Assembly (NCBI GenBank): GCA_900618425.1
Contig: UZAN01039569.1
Span: 20,285-84,284 of the forward strand
Reading direction: 5' to 3'
DNA length: 64,000 nt
Source of the DNA: Echinostoma caproni
Lineage: Eukaryota > Platyhelminthes > Trematoda > Plagiorchiida > Echinostomatidae
Shown piece after piece: positions 37,076-49,772 of this stretch; position 1 is the first letter of the stretch; each line of letters begins with the position of its first letter. Made by a program: the position numbers and the translations under genes. The notes under the pieces are model-generated. The model saw only the letters and a program-made list of their open reading frames with translations. It searched no databases and had not been told where the DNA came from.

Positions 37076-37457
37076 TTTGATTGGTCGCATCCCTATTAAA
37101 AGAACTATTTTTATCATGACATATTCAATAAAAAGAAGTAAATAGAGAAGAATAAGAAGGACCAAACTAGTCCGAANTATCGCTTTTATAGGTCTAATTT
37201 GTGGGGTCGCATTCTCACAACCTCAGCAAACTGTGGCAAAGCCGTGTTCTGCTGACATACCACCCGGACAGATTGTTTTGGGTATATATATATATGACTC
37301 CGCTCTTTCAGTCGTTTGGGAGTTTGCCAAACTAATTCTTACTGAAGCACTATAGGCGGTGTGCTGTTATTTCTTATCAGTGCCTGTCAATTAGAAGCGA
37401 ACCACTCCAGCCATTTGCATCACAGTGTGATTTCACTTCTAATCAGTAAGCACATAC

Positions 37458-37635
37458 CTTTTACCAATTCCGGATAGAATCGAGTGGATCCATTATGTTG
37501 CTCGGAGAAAAGTCGTACCTGTCCGTCGTCTTCCATACCCAGAAATTTGGATGTGTCACTTGCCGGAGATAGACAAATGAAGCCTTGTGCACGAAAACGT
37601 GTGATTAGAAACTGACAGTCCGAGGCACCAGAACC
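37458..37635 (-). CDS. PLAT-domain (LOXHD1-like) gene, exon 8 (beta-trefoil-like)
   Basis: Acceptor ACTCCTTGATAG and donor AAAG/GTATGT enclose 178 nt (phase 0 to phase 1). It encodes CQFLITRFRAQGFICLSPAS, then KFLGMEDDGQVRLF and STRFYPELVK. The pattern F-x-x-x-x...G-(F/Y)-(I/V)-x-L......FLG(M/V)-x-x-x-G-x-V is the repeating unit of beta-trefoil folds (FGF/ricin/fascin-like). No lectin-specific motif was recognised. It joins exons 7 and 9 with matching phase and is part of the central non-PLAT region. Confidence 0.8.
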
Positions 37636-37839
37636 CTATCAAGGAGTAAAATGTTTGAAATGGAAAATACCAAGTACATTTGAAAGTGGTCGCGTTTTAT
37701 TTTTTAAGGCAATAAGTGATTCTAAATTTTCACTTCAGTTCCAAAGGGAACGAAACACCTTTTTCGATTAGGACGTCTGAATTAGTTTATACAATTGGTC
37801 ACCGATACCAGACCCCGTTGATGGTGTGTGGAGTTCATT

Positions 37840-38000
37840 TCTTGAGGGCTCGTTAATTGCTCACCAGTTAAACATATTTATATGTCTCCCAATCCGAAGG
37901 TTTGCGGTTCCAGTACTGACGGGGACAGAAACAGTACGCACTGCTGACACGTTACCAAAAGAGCTGCCCAGTTCCGTTTGTCAGTTGTCATAAAATAAAA
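37840..38000 (+). mobile_element. degenerate hammerhead SINE, plus orientation
   Basis: TTGCGGTTCCAGTACTGACG supplies a B-box-like word. GTACGCACTGCTGACACG then follows as in the intact copy's GTACGCACTGCTGACGAG, but stem II and the GAAA box are disrupted (CCAGTTCCGT). It is a dead ribozyme copy in the opposite orientation to the others. Confidence 0.55.
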
Positions 38001-38739
38001 GACCAGCTGAAATTCTTACATAGTACGAGATGCTATTTTTCGGTAATTGTATGCGAAAGATAAGTTTTCTATTGCCCCATATGACACACATTTGATCTCA
38101 TCTTTCTTCGTTTTACCGTTCTGTTTTGCAGTTTTATTATCAGTAAGAGGGTTAACACTACTGGTGAAGGATGCAAGCATGAGGGAGATCGCAGATCGCG
38201 TGATCTAACTCCAATATGCCAGTCGGTGCAAGTTACATTAACTGACGGTTTACCAGCAGTGTTGATCATCATTAGATTAACTCGGAAGCAAACAACCATC
38301 GCCCTTCCTTTTTCTTACAAGATCGTACTTTGACTGACCATTTCTCCCGACCACGAAAAAAGCGTATGCGTTTATATTACACAGGAGGAAAGGTTATGAG
38401 TACTATGCTGCTTAAGCGTTGGCAGGGATTCATCATAGAGGAATCATTTATAGAGTGATGTACTATCCGGGCAATTCAGAATGGAAAAGTTTATACAAAG
38501 ATGACATTGTGCCAATCCTTGACTGGTCTGAGATGAAGGGAATAGTATTTTTAAGCGGGTAGAGAAAACATTATCATATTAGAACACTGGACTTGTCTAA
38601 GGAATCCAACATCAATGGGTCGTCGAGTATACAAGATAACTTTTGGCTTCAAATCAATGCACGGTCTCAGGGGGTTAGTGTCGACTTGTCATTCACGGCG
38701 CGATTATCAGGCCTTAACTCTACAACGGAAACATGACAG

Positions 38740-39160
38740 GTAAGTACAATTTTACTTATGGCACTGCTAAAGGTGTCTCATATCTGGCATGCTGCAGGAT
38801 AATGTGACACCTGTCATCCGGTATGGAAGCGGAAGTTGGTACCCCCATTTGGTTCTACAATGACGGTGCACCACCACAAACTGGTCTGGTGGTCAAATGT
38901 TTTCTCGATTCGGAATTAACAGAGGGATGGATCAACCGAGAAAGACCAAAGGAATGGCTTCCGAGATCACGCTAATTGTCGCCCCCAGATTTCTTTTTGT
39001 AGGAATATCTAGAGCCAACAGTTTATTCTCATAAACCGAGAATATTTTAGGAACTGCAAAAAAGTGTCATCGCGAAGTGCGAAAGTATTTCGCCTTGTAC
39101 CATTCTGAAGGTGGAGAAAACTATCTTCATATTCAACACCTTTTTATAGAAAAATATATG
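38740..39160 (+). mobile_element. mariner-family transposase relic, C-terminal part
   Basis: One frame reads FYNDGAPPQTGLVVKCFLDS, then GWINRERPKEWLPRSR, PPDFFL and EYLEPTVYSHKPR. This is the mariner-type catalytic D-G-A-P-P-H box and the W-P-x-R-S-P-D-L-x-P-x-D-F-F-L-W box, with stops in between. Partial N-terminal traces may start near 38590. No terminal inverted repeats were identified. Confidence 0.7.
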
Positions 39161-41244
39161 CACTGTTTCTTTATCTGGAAATCTATCCTTGATATAATTA
39201 GCAATTAAGTCCAAAGCGAAAAACAGCCGATTAGAAAAATATGTAGAGCAGTTTTGCGTTGTAGTTAGCCCATATTAGTGCATATTGGAGGACGTAATTT
39301 AAAAAAAGTCCTATGTTTTAATGCGATATTCTTTTTCAGAACCCACTTAAAAATATTCCTTGTATTTTAGACCAGTTCAGTGTTGGCAAAATGTTTTCAT
39401 CGCATAAACATTTTCTATTATGAATTGCCAGGATGGAGTATCACACCACAACTGATTCCTCTGTGATGATTTTCTGTTAGCGGTTAAGCAGTATAGAATT
39501 TATAGGTTATCTTCATAAGCGATTCTGAAAATGACGCAATCTACCGGAGTTATTCATTGACCGGTCGGTTGGTTCAGCCGCAACAAGGAGCGTGTTTTAG
39601 CTCAGCTTAACCCGAGCGAAAACCTACGCCTTGTCCACCACTTCTAGTCTTTAGGATTCACAATGAACTTCGAATGTACACAGCCGGTCATAGGTGAGAA
39701 GGACACGACGGCATGAAGCAATGGAGCAATCGCACTGTACACAATAAATATGGTGCGCTTAAAGCCTGGAAAGAGCTGCAGATATGTACTGTTAATGTGT
39801 ACCAACAAGACTGAAACCCGAGTCTACCGCCTTTGGAGTGCTTAGTAGAACGAAGGAACTCAGGACTTTTAGCGAATACGGAAACTGAAGGATGGTCAGT
39901 CTAAATGGTTATCACTTATCTCATAGCACTTTTCACAGGTAACTGTGAAATAAATGCTAGATAAAACAGAATAGAGTACTCAAGAAAACAAATAATTCGT
40001 TTGAAAATGTGTTTGCGTGTCTTTTACAACCTTCACTATAACTGATTTCCAATATTCAAGTCAAGTCAAATAGCTGCTATTTTTCCATCCCCAGCTTTGT
40101 GTTCTAAAAGATAGCTCCCCATCAATTGCATTGTGAAATAAGAAAACAGAGTGCAATCGGAACAAGACAGCTAGGTTCATGACGGAGACGTTTCTCGTCA
40201 GTTGAGTACTCCAAGTAAGCTCACTGTTTAGTGACGTCTGCTGCGCAAAATACCTCCCTAATTACAGGGATACATTGACGCAAAGTATTTTTGTGAATAA
40301 GCAAAGGCTCGTACATTTTGCGTGTTACCGAAGTGCATATATATGTATATTGAACAAATGTGGAATTAAGTGGTTTAGTACAGGAAGATAAAACGTTATG
40401 ACGGAAATTGTTGTGGATAGTGAAGAGTTTTGTCACGATACACTTAAATAACTGAGTGTGAAATTCCACTGGCACACGAAATGGTTTTCATGAATCCGCA
40501 ACCAATTCGGTTATCTTTAGGACTCATAAACGGTAACATGCAAGCGGCTATTATAGCAAATCAGGCACAAAGAATGCGGGTACAAATCGAGTGAGAACAT
40601 ATTGGGAGACAGCTCTATTTCTTCCTCGTCTTGACACAAAACATGTTCACTGTAATTCTTCGAAAACTTTCTCAATATAAAATGTGATGTGAGATCTTGG
40701 GATACAGTAACGTGAGGATTGATCTTCGACTGTTTAAATCAACAGAAGATGATAGTGTTTAAACTAACTTGCCAGTTCATTCTTTAATGAAAGAGAGGAC
40801 AAGTATTCTCAAGATCAAAGCCGGTGATTATTAACGGGCTACATGAAGGCATCAAGAAACCTGGAATTTTAGTGGTAGGACTGTCAGCTGAGACACATTT
40901 GCTATTCAACTCACTTGCTTCTTTATCTGAACCTTTCTGCTTATGTCCCTTCCGCATTCAATGTATGTCACCAAGTGGCTTATATGGCAACAATGCATAC
41001 CACTCTACTTGGTGATAATGATCATTAAACGAGCAATTGCCTAATTGGGTATTTGAGGCTCACTCATCTGTTTCACTCAGCTAACATTCAATATAACATA
41101 TTAGCTAATTGGGGACAACACCATCAGTATTTATTATTTTTGCTTCTTATCCCTCGTCACATAATCTATGAGTGTTCTATCTCCTTCCAATCATATTAGA
41201 CGCATAACCACAATTATCGCACCGCGAGTACATACTGCACTTAC

Positions 41245-41514
41245 CAGGACATTCACTTCACCATGAGTAACGCGCAGATAGTGGCCAGGCCAAGCTAACG
41301 CCTCAAACAGCCGTACTCGCCTTCCCAGCTTTACCACTCGCCAGTATGCATCCGGATTTCGGGGCCCCGTGGCTCGTAACTCAAATGTCCAAGAACGTCT
41401 GCCACAGGGACCATCGGATTCTGTGGATGGTATGCTGCCGGGACGAATTTGAAGCGCCAGCGTTTGTGAAGCGCTTGTGCAAAGCCACACAATTGCTTGG
41501 TCTCTTAGTACACC
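41245..41514 (-). CDS. PLAT-domain (LOXHD1-like) gene, exon 7 (beta-trefoil-like)
   Basis: 270 nt, phase 0 to 0, strong donor CTG/GTAAGT; acceptor ..CGCACACAAAAG is weaker. It encodes IVWLCTSASQTLALQIRPGS, RSWTFELRATGPRNP and RVRLFEALAWPGHYLRVTHG. The last phrase is again the trefoil unit (V-x-L-x-x......PG-x-Y-L-R-V-x-x-G-x-V). The frame is open further upstream to a stop 5' of 41616, and an alternative acceptor (ATCAACTAG) exists there in another phase. The chosen start keeps the phase left by exon 6. Confidence 0.8.
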
Positions 41515-43175
41515 CTTTTGTGTGCGGAAAGCGAAGTTATGTGTAAGGAACACTAGTTGATGGAATATTTTCGTATACAGTGAACAGCAAAAGACATTAC
41601 CATTGTGAATCCGCATTCGGATTCACGACGAAGACAATGGACATTACGTTATGCACTATAGCAGTTCACCTGAGTATACATATTAGCATGCTGACTGTCC
41701 TGACAGGCAGTGTTTTAAACGTTTCGTTAGGGATGATCTCAAAACTGGGTATGCCTTCTGTCTATATGTTTTGGCAAGTGAAGCCACAATACCGGTTCAC
41801 TGTAGTTCTATACATATATGTGAGAGAGTGCATAGATAGAAAGTAATATTAAACCGAAAATTAAATCTTATCCTTGATAATACCGATTTTTAAAATAATT
41901 TCAAACCTAAATTTATATCCACAATAAGCAATAAGTAAACTGGTTTGTCACGTGTTCACATCGTTTGTTCAACCTGAGATTAGGTCATTATAGAAATAGT
42001 GATTCTCCGAAATTACTTTGAAAAAATTAGAAGACAGCACAGTACCGCAGTAATTTTACTATACGTTTTCTGTTCCAAAGTCTCTAATTATTGGCAATAA
42101 ATAATTCATTGGTTTTCTCCGGTACAAATTTCACAGCATCTCTAAAACACGTATTGATTGATAACTGATAACAACCTTTTTTTCTTTTCCGTCACTTGAC
42201 CCGCGGAGTATCAGAATATTACAGAATTCGTTAAATTTGTTTCAGATTATCCGGCTTAACTGCAATCAGTGAGCTGCACAAAAGCCTCGAGGAAGACTCT
42301 CTAATTTGTCCTGGGAACGGTAAGTGATATTCAGAAAGTGTTATGTTTCTATGTACCGAGGACGATAGAGTTCTTAGTTTTCGGGGCTATTTCCAAGTAA
42401 TCATGTGTTTCATTGCTGACTAATGGCCCCATTTGTCTTCCGGGAGATTATATCGCAAATGTCCCACTGCTGCTAATTGCCATAGATTACAGAAATTTAT
42501 AAGGCTGGGGTGTTCACTGCATGTGATCACGTGAAAATTATTTCCCTTGTTAGATTACAGGGAACATTTGGAAATACATCCAATCGCACGCTCACTGAAG
42601 CGTGGTCATCAGGGAACTGAAATTATCATAACATAATCGCTGATTTAGATTTCGTCCCTACACAATCCTTCATAATTATCACATTTGAGTGTTTTATATT
42701 CCCCGAGTAATTTACCAGTTTAACAAAGAGATTTCTGAAAAGATGGAAACAGTGGAAATTAAATGGAAATTTTTGTAAGCCAAGTATCCTACGGTCACAC
42801 GTCAACTTGTCGCAAAAGTTAAATCAGCACCGGTTGTGCTGTGGAGTAAACGTTTAGGCTACTTGGGAGGTCAGTCCTTTATTCTCATTTGCTGAAAACT
42901 GAGAAAAGAGTAATTTGAATAAAAAATAACAAAGGACAGCCCTAAAAGAAGGATTCTTTTGTATAATAAATCGACACCCGGTTGCTCGGTGATCCATCAA
43001 CATTCAGCAATCAATATGGCATTTTCAACTGCACCTATACCTTTTGCAGCGGCAGAGCGGCATGCATAAGTGGAATCGACCAATCAGGTTAAACTATATA
43101 GACTGATCAACACATTCTAAAGTACATCCGTCAATCGATGATTCATTCTGACCCACAAATCCTGACCGCATCACG

Positions 43176-43208
43176 NNNNNNNNNNNNNNNNNNNNNNNNN
43201 NNNNNNNN
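43176..43208. other. assembly gap (33 N)
   Basis: Short unresolved run in the intron between exons 6 and 7. Confidence 1.
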
Positions 43209-43640
43209 GACAGCGGTCATAAGGGAAACTGAGAGAACGTACTCTCACCTCATAGTGCTCTGTTTCTTTCAACAATCAAAAGCAACAAAATGCTCAACAG
43301 ACATGCAAAATCAAATCCCATTGCAATCAACTCTTTTTATTAATTTCTCTTATATTCGTTAATTTTTGCTTGATATTCTGCGGATTCAACCAATGAGATA
43401 TCGCCGACGGAACTCTGTTCCTATTGTAAATCGTCTGGACGGTCCTCTGAAATTCTTCAGTAGAGTTACCGACTTCAAATTATTGAGTTGTAGTGAACTT
43501 TGTATCTAATTAGTGTTTAGAGACTTTGTCTCCACTCGTTTATAGGCAAGACACATGATTTCGATCCTTAACAAAACTTCTGACATTCTCTGCAGAACCG
43601 TTGTCATTAATGAGAAGCGCCTAAATCAAAAGAAACTCAC

Positions 43641-43846
43641 TTTAGCGTAAGCCATGAGCAACTTCCCTGGCACCGACAACGGACCTGATGCACCACTGAC
43701 AATGTGACCTTCTGGACCCACGTACACGTGAGTCGGCATCCGTTCTACCGACGGCCGGACGGCTTCCAACACAATCCAATGATCCGGTTGAGATCGAATA
43801 CGAAATTCCGATATTTCTTTGCCGGATCGATCATTGATTAAATTAT
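43641..43846 (-). CDS. PLAT-domain (LOXHD1-like) gene, exon 6 (beta-trefoil-like)
   Basis: Acceptor GTTCCTCTTTTCAG and donor AAA/GTGAGT enclose 206 nt (phase 1 to 0). It encodes EFRIRSQPDHWIVLEAVRPS, then HVYVGPEGHIVSGASGPLSV and LLMAYAK: another F-x-I......W-I-V-L-E-A-V......V-Y-V-G-P-x-G-x-I trefoil-like unit. Phase matches both neighbours exactly. Confidence 0.85.
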
Positions 43847-44769
43847 CTGAAAAGAGGAACAAGTCTGCACTGACAGAACACTACGTATTTTTCTGTGTAA
43901 AGTGAACGTTGATTGACAAGGATGGGTATATTTTGTTATTTAATCAGGATAAATAGCACGCCCAAAATCTGGTAACGTAAACGAGATTTTTTGACAGACT
44001 TAGCGTGGCCAGCAATCAGTAAGTAAAGAAACCGAGATTTTCGGGGGAGTGTTTGCTCTCCGTTAACTGTTTATTCTTTGTATGTACTCCGCATAACACT
44101 TAAAGGGAAGATATAAAAGCTGAGTGAATCGTAAAGTGTTGTTTTCATCGTCCTGTTTTTTGGTAAACGATAGGAAGATGTAATGTAAGACGAGCATATA
44201 ACATGCCTATTGGATGAGTTCATCTCAAGAAATAAACAACTTCGTTTTCAAGATAGACTTTCTTGCAGGAAGCATTCAAGAACGTACCTGCGTTCAACCG
44301 ATAGTTCTAGTGAACCAATAAACTGAAATATGAGGACACCATCTATGAGAGTTGTACGATAAATTGATTCTGTTTTACGCGACCCCTAACGGGTGTTGAT
44401 CAAGTTTTTCGGATCATTTTACCTCTAAACTCGGCTGTAAATATGGCGAATAGGCCCACTGTGCTATCAGAAACGGTTTATTTAAGTGTATATAACTAAC
44501 GGTAGTTCACAGAAGGAGGATAACATAGCCCACAAATATGAGATACACCAATGACATTCGTTTTTATACGATACCATTCTTTGATTGCACGCTAGTGAAA
44601 AAATATTTGATTGGATATCAATGAATACCATGAATAAGAGCATAGCTTCAACATGGAGTCTAGAATATGTTGATACGGTGATGGGAAAACCTTGCCGACC
44701 AAACATTGAGCACATTGTACTTGGAATCAATCAAAGAATCTGTTTTGAATCATTACCGATTACGTATAA

Positions 44770-44860
44770 AGCACATTAGATGGCAATGGTAGTCAAGCAT
44801 TTACGTCAACAGTTTGTCGCTTCAGAGATCCAGTGTCCGAACCCCACCAGCGCCGTCTAA
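44770..44860 (+). mobile_element. tRNA-like SINE head fragment
   Basis: GGCAATGGTAGTCAAGCATT followed by CCAGTGTCCGAACCCCACCA, which has A-box-like and B-box-like (GTCCGAACCCC) words about 50 nt apart. It does not fold as a canonical tRNA and has no hammerhead. Confidence 0.35.
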
Positions 44861-44869
44861 CTTTGCACT

Positions 44870-47110
44870 TGTTATTGAATCCCAGCGCAGTTCATTGTTC
44901 GGTTTGTTGCACCTGGCTTACGCGGTTCCACGAGTTGGACTAGGAAGAATCAGCCCATCTTCGTAGACCGAAGGGGATTGGAAAAATCTACGTCAGATTC
45001 TAAAAGCACCGATAGTTTAGACAGGTTTAATTGAATCAAACATTAAACATTCCCTGATTCATGTGTGCATATTTGCTCTGTATTTCACAAGGTTAGCTGC
45101 TCCAGGTCTGAAATTGATAGACCGAGTCAGTCTCAATCGTCTGAGCACACCTGGATATTTACCAAATGGCTCACTGCTATTCTCAAACAAATCAAACGGA
45201 TGCCTCTTGAGCCTAGTTGATTCCATTATTCAATGTACCAATGAATCAATGAACACTTCTGAAAAATTTGCTTGTTCCATTTTCCTAACTGGGACTCTTC
45301 CACATCAAGGAAGATAATTCTTAGGATGCACCAATTCTCTACGTGCTTGATGGCAACCAAAATGTTTCTGAGAGAGGGCATACAGTATCAGGCTGGGTCG
45401 TAGAACCATCCTAATTGCTAGTGAATGAATCAGGAGTGGTTCTCATTTTTTACCATTCACAAAACATGTAATGTATGCAAATGATGTAATCATAGATCAA
45501 ACTGTTTCTTGTAACTTCTAAGTAGCTAATTTCTAGAACAATTTTTCCAATGTGTACAGATTTTCTTTAACTTTGGTCTTAGTGTTAATCCCATCGAATG
45601 TGCATAATACGTTTCCGATTGTTGTAAACTGCCCTCTCTCTGACCCTTGAATGGATGATTCTGACAAATTACCCGCTTTTGAACTCATTGAGCAATTGAT
45701 ACTGATGTTCAATGATACCTGCACATTGTGTCTTCCGTCGGATATATAGGTTGATTATCCTTTTCTATTCACGAATGAGAAAAAAAATTTGTTTCAACTG
45801 TCACCATTTGCACCTTTTTCCAAATACTCATTTTTAATTCCCTCCTACCTCTGCTTTTCCATTACTTATATCGGTCTCAAACAGACAAGAAATTAGGTTG
45901 TGCGGACGCACGCTATTCCTTATCAGCTTCAAACCTCTGACACCCATTGAAAGATTGGTTGCCAAAGATTTTAGGCTTCACGGAAGTTAAAGTATGTGAA
46001 AGATTATCTAATCAAATACTTTCAGAGCCTGTCCCTGGATTACTTAAAAAGGATTTCACTACCCTTCTTTGCGGTTTGATAATAAGCATTTGTGTTTATT
46101 TTATTCTTTCTAACACTGTAATCACAAAATTGTGTGAGTTTCATATTACTTCATGTGAGAATTTCCCCCATAAGATACTCAACGAATTAAGTCATCCACT
46201 CAATCCCGACCCATCTACCTGCCGTCTCCACGCTACAGTCCGATCCGAATAGCGCTGCTTACCCTCCCGAATAAACATTTATCGCAATGGTAGCTTATCT
46301 GGAGCGTACTAGAACTGACAAGATGAAGATCTGAAATGAACTGATTTTAAACTTACAAAAATGATCTTCTGTTTAAGTTTTATCATTGTTGTTTATGGCT
46401 TCCTTCATTTTTATCCCAATGTAATGGTGGACACATTTTGGACTGAAATGCAGGCATAACTGCCTGCACAAGCCACTGCAATACAATACAATACAGCCTT
46501 GGTCTAACTTTCTCTACCTATCAGTGGTTCAGAAGATAATACTTTTTGTCGAATACCAGCATTGTAATAAGTAAGATGTGAACGACTAAGCAAACTTTCA
46601 CTGGAAGCAACCGACGGTCAATCACATACATGACTATGTTAGAGGTTGCCGCAGAATTATACCTGTTACCATGGAAATTTCCGTCCGACCGTTCATATAC
46701 TACTTGCCACAACGTATTTAAGTTGTAGTATTCCACTAAATTTGTCGCGGTAAGTGGCATCTGACCCTTTAGAACATATCATCCAATCTTAGCTTTGACT
46801 CACTGATGGTCTACGTATGAAAATACAGTTCACATAACTGCTCCTTATATCACCAATGACAGGTTGGTGATGAGACTATAGAAGCGTGTGTAAATGCGTG
46901 CGCACATCAAATATTTTTCCATTTTGTACCAGTTTGATTAAAAATGGCTTACTGGAAGTGGTTTTTAAAATTTTTGTTTTGTAATTGTATTTTGATATTT
47001 TCATCGATGTTTGAGATTATTTGCATATGTTTAGACTCAAATGTCGGCATCTGCTCACAATAATTACAAAGACTGAAATATATAACTAGGCGTCCAGACT
47101 TGTGATAAAC
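44870..47110. other. intron 5 sequence, no exon recognised
   Basis: AT-rich with short open frames only (largest 101 codons, 45947-46252, no signature). A pentamer run AATAC x3 lies near 46480. Nothing phase-compatible with exons 5 and 6, which join directly. Confidence 0.45.
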
Positions 47111-47111
47111 A

Positions 47112-47880
47112 GTTTAGCGAATAAGTTCGTTTTCGACAACTTCTTCTTCGGGCTAATACAGTTATATAGTCAAATGNGGGATGAGAGGATGTGATCATAA
47201 CAAGGTTGGGAAAGCAATTAGGATGTGGACGTGTCATCACGCGTTAGGGTCGCGGACATCACCGGTCGGCTCACGAAAAGGGTGCGTAGTGTGGCGGCAG
47301 GAAAAGTTCAGGAGATTGCTCTTTCTAACCGTCGTGTCACTAGTTCACTATTATAATCTCCCTTGAATGGGAGTCTTATATATAGATCATCAGGTTGATG
47401 ATGACGCATTTCGAATCATCTACAAGGTGCCACCAAACACCTCGAAAGCCGCCCGTCAACGTCATCTCGCAACAGCCGAAGCCGTGGCCGTTCGATTATT
47501 AATCCCATTGCTTTGTTCTCAAAAGCGATTCGTACAATCACTCAGGCTGCCTTGGCCACAACGTGACACTGAAATGTGAGCTCCAGTGTTTGCAAAAGTT
47601 ATACACAATACACAATACATAACCCCGAGATAGACTTGACCTTTCTCACGACCCCGCGACCCTAACGCGTGATGACACGTCCACATCCTAATTGCTTTCC
47701 CAACCTTGTTATGATCACATCCTCTCATCCCACCCCTTTCCCAACCACACTCCAAAAACAATCGAAAACCACGAATCACACAGCCATTGACGAACATTTT
47801 CATTTTCATTTGACTATATAACTGTATTAGCCCGAAGAAGAAGTTGTCGAAAACGAGCTTGTTCGCTAAAACCATCGCGT
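47112..47880. mobile_element. Penelope-like element fragment flanked by inverted repeats
   Basis: Left arm 47112-47257 and right arm 47657-47880 are inverted copies (shared words TTTTCGACAACTTCTTCTTC, AACAAGGTTGGGAAAGCAAT, CATCACGCGTTAGGGTCGCG). The right arm has about 70 nt (around 47735-47810) that are absent from the left arm exactly where a single n stands (47177). Between the arms lies the Penelope C-terminal coding piece at 47367-47579. Inverted, partly duplicated terminal repeats are usual for Penelope-like insertions. Confidence 0.75.
47367..47579 (+). pseudogene. Penelope-like polyprotein, extreme C-terminus
   Basis: The frame encodes DDDAFRIIYKVPPN, HLATAEAVAVRLLIPLLCSQ and FVQSLRLPWPQ, the conserved segment after the GIY-YIG endonuclease of Penelope-like elements (F-x-(I/V)-I-Y..., A-E-A-x-x-I-R......L-C-x-Q-K-x-F-V-Q-x-L-x-L-P-W-P). 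The same end signature, FVQALNLPWP, occurs in the second Penelope fragment (53.6 kb). The reverse transcriptase and GIY-YIG parts are absent here. Confidence 0.75.
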
Positions 47881-47933
47881 TTTTCTCTCTCCATGCCGAG
47901 TTGGAAATTTTCCATGATAACCAGTTTACTTAC

Positions 47934-48165
47934 CGGTCACACGTAAGCCGGTAATATCGTTCAAACTCAACACAAACTTGTCCAACCCGACGGTGTGAAA
48001 TGTTCGCACATTGGATTGTAGCAGCTGTTCGTTGTAGCGCTCCACATCCTGATGCAGCAGAAGTGGATAAGCTATAGGACCATGCAGCCCATTCATGCCG
48101 CATTGAGATTTGTTCACCAGGCGTGGTTTGAGAAACCGTTTTGATCCTGGGGATGCAGATAATAC
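47934..48165 (-). CDS. PLAT-domain (LOXHD1-like) gene, exon 5
   Basis: Acceptor CTAGTATTTCAG and donor ACCG/GTAAGT enclose 232 nt (phase 0 to phase 1). It encodes VLSASPGSKRFLKPRLVNKS, LLLHQDVERYNEQLLQSN and TFHTVGLDKFVLSLNDITGL. A second frame is also open here, but only this one keeps phase with exons 4 and 6. The pattern fits the central trefoil-like region (L-S-A-S-P-G-x-x-x-F-L). A Penelope insertion lies immediately downstream, about 50 nt from the donor. Confidence 0.8.
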
Positions 48166-48299
48166 CTGAAATACTAGACGTAAACAGGAGGCATGAGGTC
48201 AGACCACTTGACAGCTTAGCAGCTCTTAAGAGAGTACGATCGGTGAACACTGACAGGGAATGACCACTTTCAAACCAGAATCTGCTGAGAATAAAAAAC

Positions 48300-48525
48300 A
48301 AACAAAAGTTAACAAAATATTGAAAATCGGTTCTCGTAGGTCGGGTGATTTGAATTCTATTTCGCCTGTTCGCCGAGCTTGGCAATTTGTTTGCAAACGT
48401 TTCATCACTGACCTAGATGACATCATCAGTGTCACTTCACAAGAACTGATGATGCCACCTCGGCTGATGATGAAACGTTTGCAGGCAAATTGCCAAGCTC
48501 GGTAAACAGGCGAAATGGAAACAAA
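48300..48525. repeat. inverted duplication of a Penelope-associated terminal repeat
   Basis: 48361-48412 and 48452-48520 are inverted copies around TTCGCCTGTTCGCCGAGCTT, GGCAATTTGTTTGCAAACG and TTTCATCA. The same unit occurs once more at 50640-50870. It flanks Penelope debris and likely represents that family's terminal (pseudo-LTR) region. Confidence 0.65.
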
Positions 48526-49512
48526 AATTAAGTTGAATTATCGTGGTGCGTTGTGCGGATGCTTCTGTTGTACTAACGGGTACCTCAACACCGTTGTTGT
48601 TAGTGAGTATCAACAATGCAGTCCGAAAAACCTAAGTTTCATGTTCACCCAGTCACCGGGTGTTTGAGTAAATGTAGCATTTTCGACCATTTGGTGAATT
48701 CATTCTTGACGGACAACTATATTTTGTCAAGCTGATGGGGAATATTTTTATGCTCTACACGGGGTGTATCGTCCATACAGATTTTGGGAGAATGATGTGA
48801 GAATTACACCAATGACATTGTTAATCGTCCTAAATGTCAATTTCTTCTCTTCAGAACGTTATAAGACGTTAGAATTGTGACCAGTCAAGTTGAACAAGGG
48901 ATCATATCTATATGCTTGACACTGAAGTGATTGAAAAGAAAGGATGCGTTCCCATTTTTGATGCATAGTCCTGAAAGAAGAATAGAAATTAATTTGAGGA
49001 CTGATTGCACTAACCCCTGTGTACGGGGGGAAAATTGTGTACGCCAATAAATCGGATGTAAAATGAAGGAGAGCTAGCTAACCACCAAACCATGGGTTTA
49101 TGCAATCTAATGCACCAGTCAGTTCTGATGCAGCCATTTCTGTCCATCAAACAAAATTTCAGTATGCACGCATGTGCACCGATCAGAGTGAGGAGTTACA
49201 GAAAACAATCTCGTCCTCTGCCCTAGTTGATTTTTACTCTTCTTTATTTTTCTCCAGGTTGGATTACCTCAATCTGATAAAGTTCACATCCTATCCTTGT
49301 TGTGTTTTGCTCCAATGCGGGCAATGGGTGAGGGGATTCACCGGGGTTAACCTTTTCTTAATTATATGCTATGGCTATCCTCATTATTTGAACTTAACAG
49401 GGCATTAGATTGTGCACTCTCATCATTCATGACAATCCTCGAATCGAGTTTTGACGGTCACTGTGGTCAAAGTGGTTAAATCTTTTAATTTTTCGCCTAT
49501 TGGTATGCGCTC

Positions 49513-49516
<4 letters not shown>

Positions 49517-49544
<28 letters not shown>
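49517..49544. repeat. (TG)n microsatellite
   Basis: About 14 TG dinucleotides, then a GTACGTGTGCGTGCG stretch. The open frames crossing it are not genes. Confidence 0.95.
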
Positions 49545-49547
<3 letters not shown>

Positions 49548-49772
49548 ACGTGTGCGTGCGTGAACACATCAAGGACAGACGATTGCCTACCAATAATTTC
49601 AAACGTTTAATCACCATAGTGCATGAAATGAATGCAATATTTTCAAGAGGTGTGCACAGGGAGGTCGATGTCCAAATTTATCCGCAAATAGAGTTAACCT
49701 GAGTTGTTAAAATCAAAATTTTCTGTTGCTGGCTCATTAATTATTCCCTGATTTCCGATTGCACTAACTTAC

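Noticed and set aside
46521..46760. 79-codon minus-strand frame between exons 5 and 6
   Set aside because: No phase-compatible splice sites. Exons 5 and 6 join directly.
48380..48470. Canonical hammerhead in the Penelope-type terminal motif
   Set aside because: CTGATGA and GAAAC words are present, but pairing between them only works in a register that consumes G12, so a standard hammerhead is not supported.
49423..49702. Frames with His-Thr or Cys-Val repeats
   Set aside because: Translation of the (TG)n microsatellite.
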